From Pyrenula massariospora (taxonomy: Eukaryota; Ascomycota; Eurotiomycetes; Pyrenulales; Pyrenulaceae), in the NCBI GenBank assembly GCA_021030905.1, contig JAGFMI010000012.1, forward strand, positions 558,001 through 622,000: a stretch of DNA of 64,000 nt, read 5' to 3'. The notes under the pieces were generated by a model. It searched no databases. It was not told the origin of the DNA and was given only the letters and a program-made list of their open reading frames with translations. The position numbers were made by a program, and so were the translations under genes. This document shows positions 32,620 to 42,261 of the stretch, in pieces. How positions within the stretch are numbered: the first letter of the stretch is position 1; each line of letters starts with the position of its first letter.

Positions 32620-33271
32620 GGTTGTGGTCTGAGGGAAAGTCGGTTGCAGATGTCGAAGGACTAGTGACGTGTCGTGAGAGCAACTAAAACAAGGTATCAT
32701 CTAATTGCCATTACTCCAGAGAATGATCACTAACGTAAAAGCACAATTGTTGGTCGCAGGCTTGCTCAATCTAGAACAGAGCTGCAGTGAATCCTTGCAG
32801 CAGAGTAGATCTTAAAGATCTCCGCTAGTCCTCCAGTTGGTCTTTATCCGGATTAGCGTCAATTGGGACTTGGCATCAGACGCGCTTCAACTTCCACACG
32901 CGCTCAGATCGGTTCAATTAAACCGATCTCTGCCATGCACTCCTAATACATCACGACACTGTACCGTAAACAATATCCATTAATGCTGGTAAGCTGATGG
33001 TCGTATTCTGCTCGAGTCTCGACTGGCAGGACCTCGGTTGCAAAGACCCTCGACTCGTGAAATTCCTAATGTCAAACATTCTCTACTCCTGACTGAGATG
33101 CAAACTCAGGGGAAAGAATGACTTGAGGATTCAACTCCATTTCCGGCAACTACATTGCTGTCTCGTTGCCGTTCGTCATAACCGCCTTTCATTTTCAATT
33201 GACCCCTAATAGTCTCTTAAACCATTTCTTCTACATTTCTTCTTCATGTTGAGACCTCTTATTACGCAAAA
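32620..33271. other. Divergent promoter, mrpl6 / kar5
   Basis: No gene seen. The region next to kar5 is T/C-rich. Confidence 0.5.
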
Positions 33272-34984
33272 ATGCGTACTCTCATGCACCGCAGGGTTTT
33301 AGGCGCAATCTTCTTCCTCTTCGCCACTCTACCTTACTGCAGTACCTCGTTCAAGATAGGAAACTATGAGATTGGTGAGCCAACGTGTCGTCATAATCTT
33401 ACTAGCATGTCGATTCTGAACGCTGTAGGTCAATCCAGCTCGCAAAGAGAGCTCTCGGACAGCAACCTGGCTGAGATGTTGAACCGAAAGATTGATGATT
33501 CGACGTATACAAAGGCTCTACAATTCCTGGGTGAAATGGAAACTCAACCCACTTGTCATCGCACTGCGACCTCGCATCTAATAGTCTCTTGTCAAGACGT
33601 GGACGGGAAAAGCAAACATGGTTCGAAGTACGATTCGCAGAAACTTGACTTCCTTCGAGACGTGTACGCAGCCCGCCTCGCACTCTGCGAGCTGGAGCGG
33701 GCTGGAACACCTGTTCCACGAGAATGCTCGGGCATTGCTGACTTCTCCCTTTCTGAAAATCGAGGGCACTTCCCGGTGCGTGCAGAAGAATCATCAACGC
33801 TGGATGACTTGCGGCGCGTCTATCTGCGACCATGTACCCAGACCCTCTACAGCAATCAACAGCAATGGACGAGCTACAGTAATTCGCACCAGAGTGCTAT
33901 TGTAACTTGCCAGGCAGCACGCATTGATGTGGAAAAAGACAATATGGTCAAGATCGCCAAAAGTCTGGTAAGTAACAGTCAAAGGATTGATGAAGCGTTG
34001 GCGGATGCTTTATTACGGCATGAGCAGCAACTTCAGGACCAACTAGAGTTCGCGAAGAGCATATCCGCATTTCATCGGCAGCTTGTGGCCGACCTTGATG
34101 CTACAAGTACCAATCTCAAGTTCGGCATTGCGGACATAATCGCAGAAGTCGAACGCGATTTCCGTGGAAAAATTGAGAATTTGATGTCGTCTGTGTCACA
34201 CGCGCATCGTGGGGCGCGCGACCTAAAGAGCGATCTTCACAGTGCTTCGACAAATCTTGACGATCTGGTGCGCCTTCAACAGAAGATGCGACAAGACGCC
34301 TATAGCGAACGGGCAGAAATGGCATCTGAGGAAAAAGCGTATCATGAAGCAAATCGTGAACTAGCAATGAGAACGCAACAAAGCCTTGAGAATGTCAACA
34401 ATGGGGAGATGGGATCCCTTATCGTTTCATTGACTACTCTATCGGATCAGACTGCCGTGCTGGGGCAAATTGTCTCGGCCTTGATGGCAAGTCACGCTCA
34501 ACTTGGTCAGAACATGCAGGCCACCAACAGTCAAATACAGCAGTATTTTGTCAGCAACGAAGCCAAGTTGCAGTCCATCGATACCAATCTTGCAAATCAC
34601 CTGCATCGTCAGGAGGCTATGAATGCTCGACTGAATAGAATGCACGGCCTACTCGGAGAGGCCTCGGCGCGTGCGAAGGACCTCCGCGCGGATATTGAAA
34701 GTCTTGCGGGCATCTCGACCATACTCAAGGCCCTATGGAGTTGCTGTCGGGGAGTACTCACCCTAGGAAGTGGGATCTCGGTTGTCGGATTGATATTTCT
34801 ATCAGCCTACTACTGTGCACGCTCTTACAGCATGAATTTTCCGACACTGGTGGTATCGATGACCTTTACGATTCTCCTTCCAGTCCTTTACATTCTCTGG
34901 CTTATATCTCCAAAGCTCGGCTTGAGCGAAGGATCACTCTCTTCCATTGCATCCAAAACCATCCCTCTCGATCCTCAAAATTGA
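33272..34984 (+). CDS. kar5: Nuclear fusion protein KAR5/Tht1-like
   Basis: A single exon of 570 residues. Kar5 acts in the nuclear envelope at the spindle pole body and is needed for membrane fusion during karyogamy. A signal peptide (MHRRVLGAIFFLFATLPYCS) is followed by a Cys-containing lumenal domain typical of the family: PTCHRTATSHLIVSCQDVDG, DFLRDVYAARLALCELERAG and PVPRECSG. A long coiled-coil region follows (residues about 230-480), then two membrane segments near 495-515 (GISVVGLIFLSAYY) and 521-544 (LVVSMTFTILLPVLYILWLI). The order matches yeast Kar5 and fission yeast Tht1, though sequence similarity in this family is always low. It suggests a sexually competent lineage. Confidence 0.85.
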   Translation: MRTLMHRRVLGAIFFLFATLPYCSTSFKIGNYEIGEPTCRHNLTSMSILNAVGQSSSQRELSDSNLAEMLNRKIDDSTYTKALQFLGEMETQPTCHRTATSHLIVSCQDVDGKSKHGSKYDSQKLDFLRDVYAARLALCELERAGTPVPRECSGIADFSLSENRGHFPVRAEESSTLDDLRRVYLRPCTQTLYSNQQQWTSYSNSHQSAIVTCQAARIDVEKDNMVKIAKSLVSNSQRIDEALADALLRHEQQLQDQLEFAKSISAFHRQLVADLDATSTNLKFGIADIIAEVERDFRGKIENLMSSVSHAHRGARDLKSDLHSASTNLDDLVRLQQKMRQDAYSERAEMASEEKAYHEANRELAMRTQQSLENVNNGEMGSLIVSLTTLSDQTAVLGQIVSALMASHAQLGQNMQATNSQIQQYFVSNEAKLQSIDTNLANHLHRQEAMNARLNRMHGLLGEASARAKDLRADIESLAGISTILKALWSCCRGVLTLGSGISVVGLIFLSAYYCARSYSMNFPTLVVSMTFTILLPVLYILWLISPKLGLSEGSLSSIASKTIPLDPQN

Positions 34985-35699
34985 CTTTCCATGCATATAG
35001 ACAAATGTTCTAGATTTCCTACATACCCATTGGTCCGGCGCTTAATCGATTACAATTTTCATTCTTAACATTACAACTACAGGCCATCACGAGCAGCGGC
35101 TTTGCCTTAAATCTATTTCAGCACTAATCCATCGTATTTATCAACTACAAAATACCATGAGCACGACGGCATCTATGAATTTCGAAGGCACGGAAGTGAA
35201 TGGAAAATACCTAATTAGCGTGCATTTTGGGAGAGGCGTGCTGGCCACAAAAAAATTTCATTCGATCATTTGCACAACAGAAATTACATCTTATCTTCCG
35301 GTGGCATCTTGCCGGGCATCTGGGAGACTGGTCCGTTGAAGGGGAGATTGCGAGGCTGGAACTTAATCGTAACTTTACGCTTTGAGTGGTGGGACAGAGT
35401 AGACATGAGGTATCTTTATCGAGCAGCATTACTTTGAGAAATATACGATGAATTTTGCAAGCGCCTCCTTTCGTAGACACGAGATCGGTGGAGTTGGTGC
35501 GAATTTGGCCCAGCTCACACGCGCTACTAGGGAGTACAATGCCCTCTATAAAGGTTTGGATTGATCGAAAGTGCTCATATCGAATTCCCCTGGAACGAAA
35601 GCTATAGTACCTTATATAAACCCCCCATCTCAAATTCCCATCCATCCATCCATTCATCACTCCCCAAACTCCATTTCCCCCACACCCCGTGCATAACCC
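34985..35699. other. Intergenic region between convergent genes
   Basis: A 149-codon minus frame (35211-35660) shows no motif. A short CCAT microsatellite (ATCCATCCATCCATTCATC) lies near 35640. Confidence 0.45.
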
Positions 35700-37382
35700 C
35701 TACAAAATCTTCACCTTCATCCACTCCCCCGTCCCCACCCCAAGATTCAACCCATGCCCCTCCCACCACTCCCTCACCCGCGCCTCCCCGCCACCCCCCA
35801 CCGCATCCTCCATCGCCTCCTCAATATCGCACGTCTTATACTCGACCACCAACCCGCTCCTCTTCCACCACTCCAGCACATCCGCGTGCCCGTTCTTCGT
35901 CGCCCCCACAAGCACCTGGTTGTCGAAGATCATCTTCGACCCCTTCAATTCCAGCCACAGCCGCAGCACGCCGACGTGCCCGTGCGTGCTCGCCGTGCGC
36001 GCCACGCCCTCCTCGTGCCCGTACGGGATCCCGCTCGCGTCCCACCAGGCCAGCGCGTCCGTGCGGCCCGCCTGCGCTGCGAACAGGATCGATTTCCCGA
36101 CGCGGAGCGGGAGCTCGGCGCCGCGGGATGCGTGCGCGGATTTCCACCACTCCAGCACGGGCACGTGGCCCTTGGCCGAGGCGTACTCGAGGGCCTTCTC
36201 CGTGTACCAGAGGGGCAGGTTGGAGGCGAGCCACCAGTCGAGGACGGGGACGAAGCCGGCGCGGGAGGCGCCGTCGAGGGCTTCGGGGCCGTAGTCCTTT
36301 TTGAGGACGGCGGGGGAGGTGTGCCACCACTCGAGGATGGAGGGTTTGTTGTAGAGGATGGAGGCTTTGTGGGGGAGGAAGGCGAGGGGGAATGAGGTCC
36401 AGAAGATGTCTTTTTGGTGGAGGGAGAGGTAGGTGAGGAGGGGGGTGAGGGAGAATTTGAAGATGAGTTTGGTGGCGAGTGGGGAGAGGGTGGAGGGGTG
36501 CGTGCTTTGGGATATAGGGGGGGATTCGAAGTAGGCGATGATCGAGGGCAGTGGTTGGGTGAGGATCGTGTACTCGAGGGTCAAGGGTTCGTGGTTGCGC
36601 GGGATATGAGATTGCCATTCTATCGGGACTGGCAGTTTGTGGTAAATACCTAATGCAGTGGCAAGCTCCCAGTCACCAATATGTTCAAAGACCATTGTCC
36701 AAAGTTCTGGCGGCAAGCTATGCTGTGGTCGAGGCTGAGGCTTTGGCATGCGAAAAGCGATCGGGAACGATGTGCGACTACTTGAAGCGCTCGACTTGGT
36801 TTCTGCTTTTACTAGTAGTGCCTCTGCAGTGATAGCGTCTATTGAGTCCTGAGGACCATCCCACTCATATGTTCGTTCGGAAATTCGATCAAAGTCCAGA
36901 GGAACATCCCATAGCGCAGGCCGTAGTATCTGGACCGAGGGAAAATCTCGTTTCAATTTTCTAAGCTGCTTGGTAGTGACGTGATTATGCCATGCAGCGC
37001 TAGAAATATCCGGCAACACTATAATGCTTTTACTGTTGTCCCAAGACCGGGCAACAGCAGACACGAGATCTGGAATGTGACCTTCGACAATGTTGAATAA
37101 CGTGGCTGGATTGGTCTGAACAAAAAGGATGTCGGCCCATTTTGAAAGCTGTACACTCAGATTCTCCCATTTGATAAGGTTATCATGGTCATCTGGACGG
37201 GCATCTGAATAGCACAGCAGCTTCTTTCGAGATAATCGGCTTAAGTCTTCGGAGCTGTTGCTCCCCAGAACCCGTATATTCAGAGCGATATCATGCTCTA
37301 GCAGAGAAAATATACTGTTGGCAAACTCTCCTTGGGCATGAACGAGCAAGTTGACTTGGCGAGGGACGTTTTCGCTGCACAT
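35700..37382 (-). CDS. Hal3/PPCDC-like domain fused to F-box-like and W-W repeat protein
   Basis: One uninterrupted 560-residue frame. Residues about 8-165 resemble the flavoprotein fold of phosphopantothenoylcysteine decarboxylase and Hal3: WADILFVQTNPATLFNIVEG, then ARSWDNSKSIIVLPDI, SAAWHNHVTTKQLRKLK and a terminal ILRPALWDV. The family's PxMNxxMW substrate motif reads PDISSAAW here, so its Asn and Met are lost, and the usual TGSVAxxK flavin loop is replaced by HAQGEFANS; catalysis is unlikely. A linker leads to an F-box-like block (LPPELWTMVFEHIGDWELAT, from 223). About seven ankyrin-like units with paired Trp follow: ILEWWHTSP, VLDWWLASN, VLEWWKSAH, LAWWDASGI, LRLWLELKG, VLEWWKRSG, REWWEGHGL. 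The Met at 36749 could start a separate W-W protein, but no stop separates the parts. Confidence 0.75.
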   Translation of the reverse strand: MCSENVPRQVNLLVHAQGEFANSIFSLLEHDIALNIRVLGSNSSEDLSRLSRKKLLCYSDARPDDHDNLIKWENLSVQLSKWADILFVQTNPATLFNIVEGHIPDLVSAVARSWDNSKSIIVLPDISSAAWHNHVTTKQLRKLKRDFPSVQILRPALWDVPLDFDRISERTYEWDGPQDSIDAITAEALLVKAETKSSASSSRTSFPIAFRMPKPQPRPQHSLPPELWTMVFEHIGDWELATALGIYHKLPVPIEWQSHIPRNHEPLTLEYTILTQPLPSIIAYFESPPISQSTHPSTLSPLATKLIFKFSLTPLLTYLSLHQKDIFWTSFPLAFLPHKASILYNKPSILEWWHTSPAVLKKDYGPEALDGASRAGFVPVLDWWLASNLPLWYTEKALEYASAKGHVPVLEWWKSAHASRGAELPLRVGKSILFAAQAGRTDALAWWDASGIPYGHEEGVARTASTHGHVGVLRLWLELKGSKMIFDNQVLVGATKNGHADVLEWWKRSGLVVEYKTCDIEEAMEDAVGGGGEARVREWWEGHGLNLGVGTGEWMKVKIL

Positions 37383-38808
37383 CGAAGATCAAAGATACGC
37401 CGTGTTTACAGAAGGGTAAGATATAGCATAGAATACGTTTCTCTTAGAGACAGTGTGCTATAGAAATTCTATGAGATCTGCGCTGAAGACAATATCTCGT
37501 TCGGAGCTGTGTCGCCACAGTCCTTGAGAGCGTAAGGTGCGGAACCAGTTGCCGTCACAGACCTGCAAGTTACGGATAGCCGAGGATTATCCCAATTCCA
37601 CAAAACAACTTTGCATCAACTGAGAATAAATAATTTAAAATTTAAATGAATAGATACTGAGAACTTGATAATACATTATCATAAAATCAAAATTTTACGG
37701 TTAACATATTTCTACAACATCTCGTTTAAAACAGTTGTTTTTGTCACCCCCTGGATGTCCAGACTGATTCTACGGAAAATAGTCGATCTCCAAGCCGAAG
37801 GCCTTGAGTTTGTTCGCGAAGGATTATCCGCCTAGCAAGCCGTTGATAGTGAGACAAGAATTCTCGGCTCCATGTTCATGTATGCACAGGCCAAGTCCAG
37901 GCGGACATGGTCCAAACTTGGACAGATTGAGTCAACATACTTTAAGGCTTTGACGTTTGTGGTAGATAGCCCCACATTCAACTTTGCCCATTTCATCGAC
38001 GACCTTGCTAGCTGAAAAGCTTAGCTTTTTCTTTCATGAAAATTTTGCAGGCTTTGATGTCTAGTAAGCCTACCAAAGCTGCTGGGTTCACGTCCTCTGC
38101 CTAACGATCGACGATAGCACGGCTGTCATGCGGAGCGTGCATGAAGCTGACTCTCGGCTTAGGAGAGAGTGCAAAGCTCTCCCAGGGCTCCGGCTTTGCG
38201 TATCAGGAAAGAGCATGACGGCAACAGTCACGTCAGGATTGGGAAAGATCGTCGAAATCACCAGTGCCAGCTTCAGCTTCTCGTATACTTACAATCCTGA
38301 CCGTGGCCCTCATATTAAACCTGGTCAATCCTTCAAGGAATTCTACGAAAGCGGTTCAGACGCTCGGGGGATCCCCTTATTGGTTTCTGCTGTGACACAC
38401 TGCTAAGCCTAACACGATATATGGATCTACACCGACCAGGTCTAGTTCTAGAAAATGCTCAATACGAAAGCCTCTATTGAACCCTTTTCTTTCGAAGGCG
38501 TTGAAACCCTGGAAAACCCAGCCGCAGTTCAGAAGACTAGGCTGGCGGCCTTAATTTCTCTACATTGCTCCTCTTGTACTCATACAAGACGGGTGTTTTG
38601 CGGCTCTAGCTCCATCATTGAGATCAAATGGCCATTTATTTACTCTTGCTAGATTAAATAGGCCTCGTTCTTCACTCCCAACCTTATTGCTCTTATCTTT
38701 ATCCAGTCACTCCAAAAGCTTGCCCTTTTCGTTCTTGTCACCACGTTCTCTCCTCTCTAACTTCTGGGTCTTCATGCCCAAGATATCTCCAACAAGGTTG
38801 ATTTAGCT
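37383..38808. other. Gene-poor region with an AT-rich block
   Basis: About 37618-37700 is AT-rich (AAATAATTTAAAATTTAAAT), unlike its surroundings. A 92-codon plus frame (38128-38406) has no recognised motif. The rest shows nothing clear; it may be decayed sequence. Confidence 0.45.
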
Positions 38809-39930
38809 ATGCGGCCTTTTTACGGCATTTGCGTCGCCACGGCGCCTCTGGTATTGGTTGTAGCAGCCAATGCAAATGCTCATCCTCCTCCAGGCATATC
38901 ACAACACGGTAAGAAGCTCTATCTATTGTCTTAAGACCGGGACTCACATATCATGCAAGTCCTAGCCGATGCCTCTTCTCTCTTGACAACAAACTGCGTC
39001 AAAGTCGGCTTCCTCCCGGATGATGATCACAGCATGACTCCAATGTCAAAGATCAATGCAGACCTCGGATCCAAAGCCTCTTTCTACGGCTTTTATAGTC
39101 ACGTGAAAGATACTAGCTATATCGGCAGCGATTTCACGAATGACGCTATTTTCAACGATGTGAAGAACTCTGGCGCTATTTTCATTCCTTCGATAATGCC
39201 ATCAGGCGTCAAATTTAGCCAGTTGGAAGGAAACCTGGCCAAGAATATTGCTACGGCAGTGGAGAAGTACACGAAGGCCAATATTGAAGTATGGGTCCGG
39301 TACGCTCATGAGGTCAACTGTTACGTTGTAAGTCCCATACCTCATTTGCTTAGCCGCAATTAATCCCTTTTATCTCATCTTCAGTCCGCATCCTGCTCCG
39401 GCACCGCAAAGCCCATGTACCCGCAAAACGACCCGCAAGCCTTCAAAGACTCCTGGAAAGCCCTCGCCGCCGCCCTCAAGAAAATCCAAAACGCCCATCT
39501 CGCGAAGCTCTACTGGTCCCCAAACCGAGTATCCGATGCCTCTACCCTGCAAACCTGGTTCCCCGACCCGTCCCTGGTCCAAGTCTGCGGCATTGACTGC
39601 TACCCCAAATCCGGCGAGGACATCTCGACCATGTTCGACAAGTGCTACTCCGGCTTTTACGACAGGTACGCGAAACCGCATAATATCCCGTTTGTCATTG
39701 GCGAGACCGCCGCGTGCGGGAGCCAGAAGCTGCCGTGGTTGAAGTCGCTTGTGGATCCGGAACGGGTTAAGAAGTATCCGCTGTATGAGGGGATGTCGTG
39801 GTTTGAGTATAATAAGGAATGTGATTTTAGGGTCATCGAGACGCCGGATCAGAATGTTAGAGCTCAGGCGAAGGATGTTCTTCTTGGCCATCCGGGGAAG
39901 AATTGTCCCGGTTTCAAACTCGAGCTATGA
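38809..39930 (+). CDS. Secreted GH26-like glycoside hydrolase
   Basis: Three exons (38809-38908, 38966-39327, 39385-39930), both introns 57 nt, give 335 residues. A signal peptide is present (MRPFYGICVATAPLVLVVAA). The fold pattern is a (beta/alpha)8 barrel: FYGFYSHVKD, AIFIPSIMPSG, then VWVRYAHEVNCYV with the family acid/base Glu in the HExN motif. Later come LYWSPNRVSD, VCGIDCYPKSGE and PFVIGETAAC with the candidate nucleophile Glu. The HExN...GET pairing fits clan GH-A and GH26 in particular, whose main activity is beta-mannanase. Both Glu are in place, so an active enzyme is likely. The substrate (mannan or mixed-linkage glucan) is not decided by sequence alone. Confidence 0.8.
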
Positions 39931-40627
39931 TTTAGGCTAATAGGCCTCGTACTAAGAGGCTAAGGCGATCTCTCAGACGTCGTGGACGTGTGGTAGAGAT
40001 TCTACAAACAAAAAGCTAAAGGATGAAACTAATAATGGGGGTTTCAACGGGCTCAATAGTGCATCTCCGCTCATCTGCTTTTCAATCAAAAATACCTTTC
40101 TCTCCGTCTTACTTATCCCCACCGCTAAGCTTCCTGACAAGCTTTGTGAAATGTCTAAAGAGAAGCTTTCCTGCCACAATAAATGCCAATCCGCAAGTCT
40201 GTACTGGCTGCAAGTACATCATCGTACAGATTCTTGATGGGATAGGGAGCGTTTGTCGATCCAGATCCTGTCTCCTACATCGAAGGTGATAAAGTCAAGC
40301 TTCATTACAGTAGACGCTGCACCACTCGAAATTATTACACCAATTAAAGTATGCGGAAAGATTTCTCGATTCAGTTGACAGATCCGTAGCCATCGAAGTG
40401 TCACATGCAAAGGACAGAAGTGCCAACATTGGATTTCGCACGATATTTGATACATAATACTACTGTAGGAAATGTTTATAGTAAAGACTGTTCCATCCTT
40501 CCCCGAGCTAATTACGCCGGACTCGCTTCCATTACCTGCCATTTCACCAACGCCTCGAAACCATACCATCTGACTCCTTGCAAAGTTCGCATCCCAGATC
40601 GCAGTTTGGAGTGACTAATGACGTCTC
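39931..40627. other. Intergenic region between convergent genes
   Basis: 3' flanks of the hydrolase gene and con-6. No other feature is seen. Confidence 0.5.
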
Positions 40628-41317
40628 TCAGAGGGCGGCCAGCTTCTCACTAGCCTCCATCTTCGCCTCCTCAGACACATTAGGGTTGTTGATCGCTCTA
40701 TTGTGATTAAATACCCGTCAGCCAAGCATCTTCATCTCAGAAGCTTGCCCGGCAAGCCGGAGACTTACGCTTTCAACCCTCCAGCAATGTTGCCTGCATT
40801 GTGGCCCTCGACGAGCTCACCAATCGGACCCGCTGGCACCGTGCCTTGGACACCCATGCCCTCGAGCCGCTCGACGGCGTGCTCTTTGGTCTCGGGCGAG
40901 GTGTTGGGATTGGTGACAACTCTGTCAAAGGGAACAGGCGGTCAGCTCAGGCACACGAGCAGAAATGGATGGGTTTTGTTGAGACTTACGATTTCAGGCC
41001 ACCGATGACATGGCTTGGATCTTTGCCCTGGAAGGCTTCGAGGTTCTCGAGCGCAGCTTGGGCCCGATCTTTGGCTTGCTCAGAGGTATGCGGGTTGGAA
41101 AGAGTGCTGGGAAGCTGTATCAGCGTGATTTAAAATAATATTGGATTGTTTGTAATGTTGTATAGCTAACGGAGCTCTCCGAAGGTTGTCTGAGCCACCG
41201 AGGGATCATGATTGTTATAAAGCATTATAGGTAGCTCAGGATATTGGAAATAGGGGGTACTAACGACTTGTAGCCACCGATCACGTGACCTTGATCTGAG
41301 AGAACTTCGGTGGACAT
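40628..41317 (-). CDS. con-6: Conidiation-specific protein 6 (CON-6)
   Basis: Four exons (41265-41317, 40990-41106, 40769-40921, 40628-40697) with introns of 158, 68 and 68-72 nt encode 130 residues. CON-6 is a small hydrophilic protein that accumulates in conidia. Three repeats are seen: GGYKSTLSNPHTSEQAKDRA, GGLKSVVTNPNTSPETKEHA and GGLKAAINNPNVSEEAKMEA. Each begins at a GG(Y/L)K(S/A) turn, and each intron falls in the codon just after the K, always in phase 2. The first acceptor was taken as CCCAG at 41107 because only it restores the first repeat. The gene is divergent from the glucanase gene, with which it shares a 944-bp promoter. Confidence 0.93.
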
Positions 41318-42261
41318 TTTGGAAATATCTTGGACTGGGGCTCAGGGATAATTTGGAAAATACTTTGTATGACTAGAGTGTCAACTCGTTGCATTCCGGA
41401 GATCCGAACAAAGCTGACTTTTCTATCTCAACCGGCGAGGTGTGACGTAAGGAGATAAACATGTCGGGTGGCGATTTTCCAAGGCACAAACCTTGCGGAA
41501 GTAAACAATAAGAACGCGTCCTCGCGTGAGTCATTGTGTTAGAGCCTTGCGGCGGAAGGTCACAGCGAAGCTTCATATTGGGCGCATGAATGTTAAGGTC
41601 GGGGATGTGGGTTTGGGGCGTTGGAGGATGTAAGACCCAACCAAAGGACCGCGTTTTCTGAACACTCAGACAACGTCCTGATCGCGCATCAAGAAGGAGT
41701 CCAAACACGGGGAAACGTCTTTGGGGCAACTTTAGCGTCTCCAGTATCACAAACCCAAAATCGACATCATAAGGACAAAGCGATGATTGCGGCATGCGTG
41801 CGAGATATATCAACTTTACAACCTTTATGTTAAAGACTCCCGATACGAGGCTGGCCAAGTCCCGGCGGGTGAGTAGCGTTGGACCCAATTCAGCCCGTGA
41901 CCAGCATCATGGCAGGCTTTCATCCCACATCTTGTGTGCGTTGCCGTCGAGCACTCTCATTGTCTTCTTCCTCTCTCATAATCTCTCCACCATTCGTTCA
42001 TTTTGTCGGTATTGGCGCTCATCCCACCTCCATTGCCCTCAAGTCCAGGCTGTCACGCTGAACGTGGGGCAGTTTGCGAGTGCGGGGCAGCTTTCGCGAG
42101 TGGCCCGGGCGTGGAGCGGTTGCCCAAACAACCAACTTTCTCCGCCAAGATACACACCAGAGAACAGGAATCGCATTCCAGCAGCTTCAGCATACCGTAC
42201 GCATATTTTACCGACGTCGCATTCCTGAGGAGAATCTATATCTACTTAGCTGGCATTTCGC
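41318..42261. other. Divergent promoter, con-6 / exgD
   Basis: No supported gene. A C/T-rich stretch near 41950-42000 is typical of a fungal promoter. Confidence 0.5.

Noticed and set aside
35561-36618. Long Arg/Pro-rich frames on both strands over the W-W repeat region
   Set aside because: They are out-of-frame shadows of a GC-rich coding region; the composition is typical of frame-shifted GC-rich codons.
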